Assembly: GCA_905183005.1 (NCBI GenBank) | Contig: CAJJDO010000157.1 | Coordinates: 32,169-96,168, forward strand | Direction of reading: 5' to 3' | DNA from: Paramecium pentaurelia | Taxonomy: Eukaryota > Ciliophora > Oligohymenophorea > Peniculida > Parameciidae | Length of the DNA: 64,000 nucleotides | Part shown: one piece after another, positions 12,302 through 25,909 of the stretch | Numbering within the stretch: the stretch's first letter is position 1 | Layout of the letters: each line of letters begins with the position of its first letter | Notes under the pieces: generated by a model | Databases searched by the model: none | What the model was told of the DNA's origin: nothing | What the model saw: only the letters and a program-made list of their open reading frames with translations | Program-made: the position numbers and the translations under genes

Positions 12302-14218
12302 TCACTAAAAGTCTTCTAAAATGCAACTTCCTTTGGATTTAAAAAAGTTTCTTAAATCAATGCCTTGATGATTGATGAATTCTCCTTTTAGAATAAGAGC
12401 TCCTTATGCTTAAAATATTGTGGATTAGGATATAAAGAGTATAGTAATGTAATTGGAGACTAACAATATAAAATTATTAATATTAGCTTCTGATATAGGA
12501 CTATTTTATTGTAGTGGAATTATAAATTATATTAAAAGATCTTTGTAACTTTTATCATAGGATTTAATTTCTTATCCTGTTTTGACATCCCAAAGACGGA
12601 TAGACTTATCACTACTACCAGAGGCTAATGTATTTCCATCAGGAGAGAAGCAGACTGAGTTTGCAGGTCCACTATGACCATCCGATTAGGCTTTATATTA
12701 TCCTGTTTTGACAATCCAAAGACGTATAGAGTTATCATAACTTCCAGATGCTAATATGTTTCCATCAGGGGAGAAACATACTGACCAGACATAATGAGTA
12801 TGACCATCTAACTTGGCTTTTTATTATCCGGTTTTGACATCCCAGAGACGGATAGACTAATCTACACTACCAGAAGCTAATGTATTTCCATCAGGAGAGA
12901 AACAGACTGATCTAACAGTATCACAATGACCGTTTAATTTTGCTTTTTATTATCCTGTTTTGACATCCCAAAGATGGATAGACTTATCACAACTACCAGA
13001 GGCTAAAGAATTTCCATCAGGAGAGAAACAGACTGAGTAGACAAATCCACTATGACCATCTAATTTGGCTTTTTATTATCCTGTTATGATATCCCATAGA
13101 TCGATAGAGTAATAACCACTACCAGAAGCTAATGTATTTCCATCAGGAGAGAAACAGACTGAGTAGACAGATCCACTATTACCATCTAATTTGGCTTTTT
13201 ATTATCCGGTTTTGACATCCCAAAGACGGATAGAGTTATCAATACTACAAAATGCAAATGTAGTTCCATCAGAAGTGAAACAGACTTAGTTGATTATTTA
13301 ATTACGACCAAATATTTTAACTTTTTTCTTTCTTGCTTTAGAATCCCATAAATAGACAGTCTTGTCATCACCACCAGATGCTAAAGTGTTTCCATCAGGA
13401 GAGAAACATACTGATCTAACATAATCACTATGACCGTCTAATTTTGCTGTTTATTATCCTGTTTTGACATCCCAAACACGGATCGACTTATCTAGACTTC
13501 CAGAAACTAATGTTTTTCCATTAGGAGAGAAACAAACTGATACAACACCATTAGTATGGCCATTTAATTTATTCAATTCATGGATTCTTAAGTCTTTCCA
13601 TTTACAATTAAATAATAATGCTCCATTTAAGTTTATTCCACTTATGTTGATATTATTAAATTATGATCCACTTAAATTGCACTTAACAAAATTAGCTCCC
13701 ATTAAAGAACAATTTTAGATTTTTATGTTTTCAAAATTTTTGATTCTAAGATCTACCTACATCTAAACTAATAAATGTAATGAATTAGACCCACCCTATA
13801 TTAAAGTTTCATCAACAGATGTGAGATGAACTAAAAATTACAGAAATTAAATTATTCTTCTATTATCCTTGATGCTGTTTATAAGACTTAATTTGGATTC
13901 TTCATTTTCTTCAGAGGAAAAGTCTTTCTAATTAAAGTCATGATCTTTTAATTTTTTTAAGATATCTGCAATTTAGTTAATGTCATTTCCAATAGCAGAC
14001 AATTTTTATTTATCACGTTGTTTTAAAATCTCTCCTTGTAGTAAAATTTATGATTCTAATTGCCTTTGATTCCCAATGTCTGATAGAAATCCAATGCAGT
14101 CTTGCACTTTTTCCTTTTTTAATATTTCTAATATGACACCAAACATTTGCTCATCTACAATTTTGACTTTAGCAAAGATGTCAGCTAGAGTTTCCTTCTG
14201 TTTAAAAGAGCTCTGCAT
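12302..14218 (-). CDS. WD40 beta-propeller protein with pentapeptide-like segment, 638 aa
   Basis: Continuous ciliate-code frame on the minus strand ending in TGA at 12304-12302. Residues 1-170 are helical and charged, probably coiled coil. About 176-210 is a pentapeptide-like run (ANFVKCNLSGSQF, GALLFNC). From about 216 to 543 come eight near-identical WD40 blades with VCFSPDGNTLASGSxDxSIR then LWDVKTGQQ; units are 126 bp and very similar, suggesting recent internal duplication. The C-terminal tail ends in LRNFFKSKGSCILEDF. I chose the ATG at 14218 because the same frame meets a TGA about 30 codons further upstream. A CKIC...CTKC zinc-finger-like sequence just upstream lies partly in another frame, so an N-terminal B-box may have been lost or hidden by an unresolved splice. 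Likely a scaffold. Confidence 0.85.
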
Positions 14219-16112
14219 TCTCTTTTTTATTTTTAATAATGAATTTCTATTACTCTTACTTAAAGTTATATGCTGCAAAATCAATTAAAAGCATTTTGTG
14301 CATTTCAGTAAAATAGAAGTTCAGACTTAGTGCAGATTTTACATTGATAATAATTGAGGTTAATTAAGCTATAAAGAAATCATTTCAAAATATTCATTAC
14401 TTTCTTCATAAATAATATGGAAAAATTAATTTTTATATGAATAATTTAATTTATATTTAACTTGAGTTATATAATTCAGCAATTCATTTTTCTTTTTCTA
14501 TTATATAATTATTTAAAGTACAAATAATTGTAATTTATAAGCAACTGTTTAGAGATTAGAATATGTTTTATTATTGTAATCAGATTTGATTTATAGTTGT
14601 GTTATTCTTCTTTAATATTCGATTTTAGATTTTGGTAAATAATATAATAGGAAATGAGCATACATAAATCAATTTTATATAGGGATTATTATTCATATTT
14701 ATGTTTCTGTTTGGTGGATTTTTTTCAGATTTTTAAATGTTCAAAACTTAGTGTGACTCCTCAGGTATACGTTGACTCCTCTCCAGGAAAATTGTGAGCA
14801 AATATTTTTAAACTTTTTTATAAAATCCAAAGAGGGGGTATAGTAAAAAAGTGAGGATGTATTTTTGAAAAATTATATCCACTTTTTTTGATGTAATGAG
14901 ATAAGATGAAACCTTAAAGTATTATAATTTTTGTATACTAAATGATGTGTGATATATTATGATTTCAATGTACTGAGACTATTTTAAAATATTAAATAAA
15001 AAAACTTTTAATTTATTAATTTATTCAAATTTAATGAAACTTCAACTAATTTAAATTAATAAGTGTTCTTTTGTTATTGAAATGATTATAGTTTTTCTTT
15101 TTTTGAAACTAAGTTATCCTTTAGTTATTGATTTATTAAGAGTCTATTATAAAAAATACAAAACCTTGCTCCTAAATAATTTATACGAAGCATTGAAAAT
15201 AATAAATTGCCATTTAAGTCTAACTCTTTATGTAAATAAAAAATTAAATTAAATGAAGTAACTAGAATAAAAATTAAAAACAAATTTAATTGAATATTTA
15301 TTTTAAATATCAAAATTTTAATTAGAATCATAAAATCACTAATATTATTATTATCAAGATCTCTCGTGAATTAATTTAATTCATAATCTACATTAAGACT
15401 AGCAAGGTTAGGTATTGATTATAATGCATTAAAGATTATTAGATCATAAACAAACTCAAATCAACATTTTTTATTTATCGATTTATGTACATAATAAATA
15501 TATAGAGATTAGTTTAGAAAGAATAATAATTATTTTTTCAAAATCTAAAAAAAACTTATAAAAAATTCCTAAAATCTCTGATTTACTATGTTTCAAATTA
15601 TAATTATATCCCATCTGTAGCTATTTATCTATTCATAATCATATGTTAACGATCTTTATGATTTTTGATTCATTATAAATCGATTATTAAGCATATTTTT
15701 AAGAATAAATTATAAATAGTTGTAAAGGTATATATTTCAAATATATCACAATATAAATTAAATGAATATAAATAAAAAGAAAGTTTAGGTATCATAATAT
15801 GTAATAATCTAAATTTTAAATAAAGGATAGATTTATTAATTTATCTTATTTTTAAACTATTTATTTACATAATATATTGTAGAAGTTAATTTAATAAGAA
15901 AATCATATTTAAAGTAATTAATTATTAAATTAATGAAGCAGTTTAATTTTTCTTTTTTTTAAACTTAAAATTCATTTCGTCTAATTTAGAAATTACTAAG
16001 TAATGATTTTAAATTGATTTTTGAATAAATTTTTTAACCAGATTGTGCAATTTTTAAATACACTTAAATAATGGTCAAAAACTTCCTTGGTATGTAACTA
16101 GTTGGTGTTTAT
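14219..16112. other. Long gap without a confident gene
   Basis: Very AT-rich. The first 150 bases hold the possible lost zinc-finger codons of the neighbouring WD40 gene. A slightly less AT-rich patch near 14740-14850 has two similar GACTCCTC runs. No continuous frame with recognisable domains. Confidence 0.45.
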
Positions 16113-16499
16113 TCATTAAAATAATTCCTATGTGAGTTAAAAAGATGTTAATTATTTACTATTAGTAGGAGATTTAATAATTGATGCTTTTAGTGTTAAA
16201 AAATCAAATGTGCTTTTTGGTATAGTAGTTATTCTTTGTAAATGTATGCTAATATTTATAACCTCATTTAGTTTTGTGCTTAATTTCTGTATTTTTAAGT
16301 AATGATCATTGTTAGATTTATTAAAGGAATATTTGAATCTAGGAGATTTGTCACAGAAAGTTATTACATTAGTAAATGGTTTAAAGATAAAGAAAATTCT
16401 TTTTTTTGCATATGGATAATTATTTATGAATATAGCATCGATACTGCTCTTTCCAGAATTAGATGAAAATTTTATTTTTATTACAATTTTAACTTTCAC
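16113..16499 (-). CDS. Hypothetical protein fragment or exon
   Basis: Minus-strand frame of 129 codons, hydrophilic with alternating hydrophobics (SIDAIFINNYPYAKKRIFFI, INISIHLQRITTIPKSTF), ending at TGA 16115-16113. It looks like beta-sandwich coding sequence, but I do not recognise it. It has no ATG; 16499 is a GTG codon and the frame stays open further upstream, so this is probably the last exon of a longer gene whose first exon could be the signal-peptide-like minus-strand frame at 16831-16631. I could not find a standard-size intron to join them, so it may equally be a relic. Confidence 0.4.
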
Positions 16500-16859
16500 T
16501 TAAATAAACAGATTTAGTGATTTGAGAAATAAAGTAGAAGATTAAAAACTGGTAAGTATTGAACTAAGACAAATCAAAAAATTTTGTTTAGATCCTTATA
16601 TTACATTAATAAGTAGTGCAAAAATGCTATTCAGTATTCTTTATCTTCAGTGATTATTCTGTTGAAATTTTTAAGCAAAAGTAACTTAAGAGGGTAATAA
16701 TTAGAATGATGAATGACAATAATTATGACATTGTAATATTTTTTATATTCTACAAATGAATTTTGTCTAGAAAATCGCTTAAATCTGTTTAGAATAATAA
16801 AAAGAAAAAAAATATTCTTATGGAATTTCATATATTTTGTATTAATTTTCCATCTTGTT

Positions 16860-19800
16860 TCATCTGACTTTAAATTATTTCATCACAAATTAGTGGACTT
16901 TATGATTATAAGAATTTAATCAATAAATCTAAATTTGAAGTCCATAATTTTTAAGTATATGACAGAAAAACAATTTCAATTTTTTATAATAAAAAACATT
17001 TCAATAGAGAAGCAATGATTTAATTTATTTCTTCTTTGAATAGCTAATTCAAATACTCTCAGTTTAATCTATTACTTTAGTTTGGAAATAATTAAGCCAT
17101 CGTTATGCTACTATACAGATAAAAAAAATATCAGGGAATTCAGGAGAGACTAGGGCATAATGATAATTCAGTGACAATTACATGGGAATATTTTAGATTA
17201 AATGTTGAACCTTTATAAGCATATTAAGCTATTAAGAACTATTTATTATATTGCTGTTCATTAAAGATTAACAGACATAATTTTTATTATAAATACAAAA
17301 AATCAGTATGTGAATTAATGCAATCCATAATTTAATGATAGTGTAAACTGGAAACGTGTTGATATTTGTCTGATGAAAATATAACAACTTCTGGATTAAA
17401 TATTCTTAATTATATTTTTGAAAAAGTAGCATTTTCTTCAATAACTTGCTTGTTTAATTAATATTACTTCTGAAGAAATAATGTAAACTTAATGAAGCAA
17501 TTTTTTAGATTGCTTAACCTAATAGTATTACGATTATTGTGCTTCAGAATGTGAAACTGATTACTCAACATCCTGTACAAGATTTCTATACGGAACTAAA
17601 TGTTTTATTACAAGAATCGGAATACAAAATAATTTGTTAAGAGATGAATTAATTTTGTCGAAAATTTTTTTTTAATCATAGAATCATGCTACACAAAGAT
17701 TATGCAATAAAAAATGGGATGCCCTTTGGGAATCTATAATGAATAATATCTAAAAAATTGATAGCTTTTACATCTGGTGTGCATCATGCGTTAATGGAAA
17801 TTAATATAGATGTATTACTTGTTCATTCGGCTACTTTTTAAATAGATGGAAAACCTGTATCAATTTTTGTACTAACAAACCTTACTTCGTTATGTTCATT
17901 CGATAGAGCCCTTAGGTAACTTATAAATGAAATTCTATAGTGGATCACTTTGACTGATGATATTATTATTCAAATATTTGTTAGACCTACCCAGATTAAT
18001 TAATTTACAGTAGTTATCCCGATCCATGTTCAGAATGTTTTGGGGTTCAAGTTAATGAGTTTAATGAAATTGATCTTGGTTATTGTAGAAATTCAACAAT
18101 ATGAATATTCAGTTTGCCCTGATTTTAAGCCTTATCCAAATTTATCTTTTAAAACAATTGCGGCTAATTTTCAAGACTACTTATACTTGAGTTAAAATTA
18201 TTGCTTTATTGACCTTCACTTTTATACTCTTATAAATTAGATGGTAAAAAAGTAGATTACTGCTATAAAAATCTTACTTATAGGATTATTAATGCTATGG
18301 ANTTAAAGATTAACAGACATAATTTTTATTATAAATACAAAAAATCAGTATGTGAATTAATGCAATCCATAATTTAATGATAGTGTAAACTGGAAACGTG
18401 TTGATATTTGTCTGATGAAAATATAACAACTTCTGGATTAAATATTCTTAATTATATTTTTGAAAAAGTAGCATTTTCTTCAATAACTTGCTTGTTTAAT
18501 TAATATTACTTCTGAAGAAATAATGTAAACTTAATGAAGCAATTTTTTAGATTGCTTAACCTAATAGTATTACGATTATTGTGCTTCAGAATGTGAAACT
18601 GATTACTCAACATCCTGTACAAGATTTCTATACGGAACTAAATGTTTTATTACAAGAATCGGAATACAAAATAATTTGTTAAGAGATGAATTAATTTTGT
18701 CGAAAATTTTTTTTTAATCATAGAATCATGCTACACAAAGATTATGCAATAAAAAATGGGATGCCCTTTGGGAATCTATAATGAATAATATCTAAAAAAT
18801 TGATAGCTTTTACATCTGGTGTGCATCATGCGTTAATGGAAATTAATATAGATGTATTACTTGTTCATTCGGCTACTTTTTAAATAGATGGAAAACCTGT
18901 ATCAATTTTTGTACTAACAAACCTTACTTCGTTATGTTCATTCGATAGAGCCCTTAGGTAACTTATAAATGAAATTCTATAGTGGATCACTTTGACTGAT
19001 GATATTATTATTCAAATATTTGTTAGACCTACCCAGATTAATTAATTTACAGTAGTTATCCCGATCCATGTTCAGAATGTTTTGGGGTTCAAGTTAATGA
19101 GTTTAATGAAATTGATCTTGGTTATTGTAGAAATTCAACAATATGAATATTCAGTTTGCCCTGATTTTAAGCCTTATCCAAATTTATCTTTTAAAACAAT
19201 TGCGGCTAATTTTCAAGACTACTTATACTTGAGTTAAAATTATTGCTTTATTGACCTTCACTTTTATACTCTTATAAATTAGATGGTAAAAAAGTAGATT
19301 ACTGCTATAAAAATCTTACTTATAGGATTATTAATGCTATGGATGCAATTCTTTATGTAAAGAATGTTTAGATCTAATAATGGCAATTAATTTAATTTAA
19401 ACTCTCTTACTTTTGAATATATATACTTGTTTAGATATTATCCTATGTTTTATAATTTAACCTAATATGTAAATAAAGATGCATATTTTGTTCATTTATG
19501 ATACAAGAATTTAATTTAAAAAATAATTGAGATTCTGGAAGATATTATCATCTAGATGGTAAATATTGTTAATTTTATAATCCTGGATTTTGCTCGTTAT
19601 ACTTTGGCATCAGTTTGTTAAATTTGTGATTCATGATGTATAATTTGTATTGAGCCTTCAGGTAATGATTTTATCACTTGCTAAGATGGATATTATTTGG
19701 ATAATTAAGTTTATACATAAACACATCCTATTGTATTTGATGAAATCAAAAAAAATTGTGTCCTTATGATTACTAATAATATTTATATTAAGGATAAAAT

Positions 19801-20760
19801 AAAAGTTTTGCAGTACCTACCAACATTAATAATTGCGTTAGTATATGCCGGCTATTAATTTTTTAATCTAAAATTTCTTGATTCAGAAATGCAATTCTTT
19901 AGTGTTTACTAGATGTACCCTTGAAACATATTTAACTTATGGATTATGTAAGAATTATTGCCCTAATTATTATTAAAATAATCTTAATAATGAATTTTTT
20001 TAATTAAGTCCCAAAAACTTATTTTTATAATGCTCATTGTTATTCACAATCTCCATTTAGTACTTATTAATATAAAAATGATTTTTTTTGATATGACCTC
20101 CTTTAACAACATTATTCGATAGTAAATGTGTAGAATTTCCTGAAAGATGTTTCATATATTTGAATGAATATACATGCTCAAAATTTATAATGGCCTTTTG
20201 AAAATACGATTTATGGCTAATCTATATGTCTATTTTTAAATTCTTCTGTATATTTTGAATGATATAACAAACTATTAATGTAACAAAAATTGTGGATCTT
20301 AATAATTTTTGAGGAAAAAAATCTGGTTAAGGTGTTTAGAATTGTTTAGGCATTGTTGATATTAATAAACTGACTAATAATATAGTATGCAAAAGCCAAA
20401 AAAATAAACTCGATATAAGCAAAATAGCAGATATTTTTTGGATAAAACAACAATTTATAGAAGCACAAGCATTTATATGTTCTACTTTCTTTCGAGAATT
20501 CTAATAAATAAGTTTTATATGAAGATATTCAACAAAGTCTCATTTTTATGGTTTTGATTATTTAATACATTCCATTGATGGAGAGGTACCAGGTTTTGTA
20601 ATCGAAGAAGCTAACTCAAAAATAAGCTGTAGACCCTTTAAAACCTCAGATTAAATAATTAATTATTTTAATTTCCTCTCTTTGATATAGCTTTTTTATT
20701 AGAATGAGTTCTTTTAAGTTTTTAAAGCAGCCAATTATAAACAATTTTCTTGAACTTTTT
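16860..20760 (+). pseudogene. Decayed Cys-rich (furin-like/CxxC repeat) surface protein gene
   Basis: Plus-strand pieces show CxxC-type repeats in several frames: YCASECETDYSTSC near 17540, WCASCVNG and CITCSFGYF near 17780-17840, PDPCSECFGVQVNE near 18020, CQICDS then TGA then CIICIEPSGNDFITCQDGYY near 19640, and a non-Cys piece near 20550-20750. A TGA interrupts the CxxC run near 19650 and frames change several times without introns of acceptable size. Such repeats are typical of ciliate extracellular proteins. I call it a pseudogene. The middle is complicated by an apparent assembly duplication (17261-19343). Confidence 0.55.
17261..19343. repeat. Visually identical 1,041-bp direct repeat separated by one N
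   Basis: Bases 17261-18301 and 18303-19343 look identical throughout, and the only ambiguous base of the window, N at 18302, sits exactly between them. The unit starts TTAAAGATTAACAGAC and ends ATTAATGCTATGGA. Identity over 1 kb in decaying non-functional DNA plus an N at the junction is the signature of two contigs with an unmerged overlap. The true locus is probably 1,042 bases shorter. Confidence 0.93.
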
Positions 20761-21568
20761 CAAACGCTAAATGGTAACAATAATCATACTTTTTCAGAAT
20801 AAATTGTAAAGTTTAGTTACTGAAAATTTTCCTTAAAAAATTATCAGATTGGTAGTATAATTTTCAGTAGATTAAAACATTAATCATCTTGTCTATATCA
20901 CTTTGTAATGAAGATTACTTAAATTTTGAGTTAAAATTAATTCTAAATTTTAAATAATTTAATTCTAACTTCTAATGTCAAATGACAATAAGAAGATTTG
21001 AAAAGCCAAAATTAATATTTGTTTCTCTCTTATAAATTCATAAAATTTAGATTCATAAATTATTGAACTTAAAGTATTTCTTATTTTCAAAATAAGCAAC
21101 CTTTATCTACAAATTTGTACAAATCCTAATCATTAAAATTGAAATATCATTTTTATTGATCCATAAACTATAAATTCTACTAGATAACTAATGCAAAAAT
21201 GAAATAAATGGCAATATTTTTGTTTGAATAATTAAGGCACAAATCAAAAATGATTGAAAGTTTTAAAGATAGTTTCATTATTTATTAATGAGTTTTGTTT
21301 TATTCTCATCTGTGGTGGAGAACATCTTTTAAGTTTTAATCCATCAAATAAGCAATCAATTTAATTAAAAAGTCTGTTTAAGATGGATTATCAAATTTTT
21401 TATTTTTTCAATTCTCATCACCAAAATTTATCTGAATGGCCATAGGATTGGTGATTTTTAAAGAAGAAGTAAATCTTTGTAAATAGCAAAGAAATAATGA
21501 GAATTTAAATAAAATGAATGATATTAATTAATTATATTAATTTAAAATATAATTTTTATTTTTTTATT
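20761..21568. other. No recognisable gene
   Basis: AT-rich gap between the Cys-rich relic and the 3' end of the VIT-VWA gene. No long frame on either strand. Confidence 0.5.
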
Positions 21569-24153
21569 TCAAATTTTATCATTCAAAAATAGATTTTGAT
21601 AATTTTAAATGCACTCTATTTTGATATTTTAATAATTAAGTCCTTTCTTTTATAAATAATATATGGCTTTATTATAAATTAATTACCAACATCTCTTTAA
21701 ATCTTAACAAAAGATTTCCAAATAAAAAAGAGAAATAACTGTTGCCCAACATGAATCTTCTAATTTATATTTATTATTTATTTTGTATAACTTTAGTTAT
21801 TCTTCAATATGAATTTCTATAAGGAAACTACCATTTGCTTATACACATTCAATTAAGTCTTAATATGATAATATATTTTAATCCTCATAAAGTATTTTTG
21901 GCTATAAAACACATTAAATACTTTGTTTAGGAAGAAATTTTTTCTGTTATTTGTTGTATTAATCTAAGAATTAGGATGAGATGATGAGGTTATTTTAATC
22001 TTCTTCTTTTACTTTTATTAAACGTATTGGATCTAACATTAGTTCTTCAGAGTTTCTACCATTTTCATTATTTTCCTAATTCATAATTGGAATAACCATG
22101 TCTAAAGGTTAATTTATCATATCTACACAGTAATCTAGACATATTGATATTCATTATTACCTTAAAGCTGAAATTTCGTTTCTGAAATATTTTCGACTCT
22201 TTTTCTAATGATGAGCTTTTTCTTTATTAGTGCTTTAAGCTTTTTTTCATTTTAGCAGACCTCACAAATAAATGCTGTGCTCGAACACAAAATCTGATTT
22301 TATATTGACAAATTGATTATATCCATCTCTGTAAGGGTTTTTTAATTTATCAAAATCATATCCATTTGTTTAGCATTTTAAGAAATTGAGTTTTCATAAT
22401 ATATTATGAGCCTTTGAGCAGCTATTTTATGGAAATATTCATTTTCTTTCGAACTTTTTAGATTCATCTTAACATCGAAAGTGATTTATTTATTCATTTA
22501 TGGGTCATAACAATTAATCTTGAATTCTAAGTTATCCTTTTTATGTTTATTTGAAAATAAAATTTGTAAAGTTAATTCTTGATTTTTCTTCAAATAAGTT
22601 ATTGATTTTGGATCAGGAATAATTTAAGATACCTAGTCAATATTATGTATTAATGAAAATCCCATCAAATAACTATTTAGGGAATCTTCTAATAAATCAA
22701 TAACTTTCAAATTCATATCATCCTTATGTCTTACTAATTAGCATTTCCCATTTCCAACTTCTGCTATTCTTTAGACTAAATAATCACAGCTACCTTTCCC
22801 AATACCTAATGTATAAATTCGAGTTTCAGGTCTTTTATTTTAAGATACTAATTGAATGATCTCTTCAGGAGAATCCTTTCCATCAGTAAGTAAAAAAGCA
22901 TTCAGAATTTCTGGACTGTGTTTATTCTTTAAATAATTTTCATCATAAATGCCTTATTCCAATGCATTATATATATCAGTTCCACGCAAATCCGCATCCA
23001 TTTCTTTAACTTAATTTATTGCATAATCTAAAGTTGTTTAATTATATGTTTGTGCTTAATCGAACATTTTTTTTACTTGACTACCAAATGAAATTATGTT
23101 AAACAAACAATCTTCAGGAAGGCTCTTTAAAAATAATATCAACGCTTGTTTTGCTCTTTTAATTCTTTTGCGTCTCATTGAACGACTTCGATCAATAAAA
23201 AATAGAAAAATACCTCTTTATATTTATGTCTGTTAAGGTAAATTTAAACCATTTATATAAGATTGATAAGCATCATCTATTGGGAATTCATTGAATTTTG
23301 GAATGAGGGTTAAAGTAGCGCAATATTTAATATGTTATAAAGCATCATTATTAGTATGGCTAAGTATTGCACAAGGGTCATTAATATGTTATGATGAAAA
23401 TAATAATTCAAACCTTTTATTCGGTTTGAAATTTTCTGGATCATCTATATCTAAGGAAATATTTAACTGGTCTTATGGATATTATAAACTAACTTATTTC
23501 TCTTTCATATTAATTTTAGAATGAAACAATATCGAGTGTGTTGGAGACTTAACATATGTAATAGGTTTTCCCATATTAATTACTATGGAAATATTTTATT
23601 TGTAATTTAATTTCATTGTCGAAATGTAAACGTTCTCTTAAATAAAAGAGAATAGTTCAGCATACCCATCATCAGTATTTTATAATTCATTAATTGCTAA
23701 ATAATTTGTATCTATCATTGGTTACAATTCTAATTTCCAAAATTAATTAAGAAACACTTTTAATGGTTAGATGTATTCAAACTAAATTTTTAATGATTTA
23801 CCAGGATTCAAACAACCAATTTTTACTTTTTTTATATTCGGTATTTTTTAATCTTCTTCACAAAATATCATAGTCTTTCCTGCTTATATTCCCTTTTTAT
23901 AATCTTATTTTGCTTCCTCTAATTCTTTTACTATTCCATAGAGCTTTTTATCGCCAAGTTCAACTATCATCTTAGTTACAGCAGAATTATGGTCTATTGT
24001 AAATAAGTATTCTAATTCATATTGATCCATTTGTTATTCTGTTGAATACATTTGATTTATTTCCACAACTGCTAAACCAGGTTATATATTAACAGTATAT
24101 TAAACCTATTTTAATTAAACAGGTAATCCCGTTTTACTATTATAACAAATCAT
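21569..24153 (-). CDS. VIT and von Willebrand factor A domain protein, 852 aa
   Basis: Minus strand, ATG 24153 to TGA 21569, one 26-nt GTA...TAG intron at 22135-22160; the spliced length is a multiple of three. Residues about 10-125 form a VIT domain (YTVNIQPGLAVVEINQMYST, LEYLFTIDHNSAVTKM). About 318-500 is a VWA domain with an intact metal-binding MIDAS: D-R-S-R-S in FFIDRSRSM, Thr in LRGTDIYNAL and Asp in FLLTDGKDSP. The C-terminal third ends in a helical segment with QANGSFLI and DSCWATVISLFYLE. The order matches the inter-alpha-trypsin-inhibitor heavy chain / VWA5 class. No signal peptide is evident, so a cytoplasmic VWA5-like role is more likely than secretion. A truncated dead copy lies at 11320-11935. 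Confidence 0.92.
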
Positions 24154-25909
24154 TATCAGAGGTGCTGACCTTTATACATCTCTGGTTTAAAAATTATTTT
24201 ACAGAAAGTCTAATTAAGGATTAAACATTAAGTTTTTATATTGTTAATAATAATGAAAATATCACATGCTGAAGAATAATATTTAAATGTAAATCCATTC
24301 ATATTTTTTCAGAATTTAATTATAAAAGAATTAAAAAAATTACATAATTTGAAAAAAGGAATATTTGTATATTTTGCAAGGATGAGTTTTTATATAATTC
24401 AAGGCATCGTAGTTTTTAGGAACAAATAATGGCCTAATTTTAACGAATTATCATTATAATTATAATGAGAATTATGATAATTAATAAATTTGAATCTAAA
24501 TAAATCTCAAAAATTCTTATTCTTAAGGACTCTTTTTATATAAATAATAATTTTATGATTATGATATATATAAAAATAGATTTAATAAAATTAAACATAT
24601 TTGTTTCATTTTTTGTCAATTTTAAAATTATTTAAATTAGTTATTAAAATTTAACCTTAAACCATCATTTTTAATATAATAAGTTAAAAATATATTTTTA
24701 CATTTCATTTATGTTGTTAGTGCTGTTGGATGAACACTAAAAATGGTTTGAAATTCAATTTATATTAGAACTATTCATAAATATTAAAAATATTATGTAA
24801 AATTATTGAACAATTCACCATTTATATTTGAATAATATCTTACCAAAACTAACTTAATAAGATCTTATTGAAAATTGTAAATAGTTGATCAAAAGCAAGT
24901 TGAGTATTAGTTATAGAGATTGTTATCCAATCAATGAAAATAGATTAACTTTACACAATTATTAAGTCAGCTGTTATTACTACAATCAATATTCCTTAAA
25001 ATAATAAATAACTTGGAAGAAATTCCTATAATTATGAAGAAAATGAATAATTTTTCTCATATTCTATTATGATTTTGAGAATATTTAACTACATTAAGAA
25101 AAAATATCATAAAGTATTAGTTTCTACTTATTTTTGTATACCATGCAAAGTTTATTCAATAAGAAATAAAATCCGATAATCAAAGCAAAAAATAAATTCT
25201 CAGATTTATGACATTTAACTTTTACTTGAAGTACAATAATTAATCCAAATAATTTTATTCATAAATAAATATCCAGTTCTATTTGTTAGTAAAGGTATGA
25301 AAAAACTTTTGATGAAGTAATGAGAGCCAATATATGCAGTTATTAGAGATTAAAAGTATATATTTTTGAGATCTTAATAATAAGTATTAAATTGTTGAAT
25401 ATAAATAGATAATAATATAAATAAGTAAGATTTTAGATATTGGGAAACTAAAATCTATTGAGCTTTTACATTATCTTGTATATTTATATTGAAAATCATC
25501 AAGCTTTTGTTATGAGGCTAAAGATTGAATGAGACTAATTTTAGTAAATCTCTTTATTAAAACAAATTTTATTGCTGAAAATAAATAATTTAACTTCTTT
25601 ATTAAATAATTTAATGCAAAAAATCTTGAATTAATATGCTTAAGTATGATAAACTTGAGATTATATCACAGCTTATTCTAGTAAAATAAAGAGAAAAGGT
25701 ATACAACAGCAACACTCTTTAAGTAAAAATAAATTATGGTGTTTCATTAAGTACTTATGACAATTATCATAAAGAAATATATTTAAAGTCAGTAGTGAAA
25801 GAATGTGATATGCAAAAGGCTAGAGATGTCAAGATCTTATCAATAGATGAAATAATTAATTTAAATTATTATCTATTTATCGTATTGTTATTTTTGAATA
25901 CATTAATAT
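24154..25909. other. Intergenic region between divergent genes
   Basis: 1.76 kb between the start of the VIT-VWA gene (-) and the start of the large Cys-rich gene (+). Very AT-rich. A + strand frame near 25690-25945 stays open for about 80 codons and ends in a hydrophobic run, but lacks a start and is not recognised. It must hold both promoters; no motif stands out. Confidence 0.45.

Noticed and set aside
14048..14284. 78-codon standard-code minus ORF and its + strand counterpart
   Set aside because: The minus one is just the TAA-truncated 5' part of the WD40 gene in the ciliate code; the + one is its shadow.
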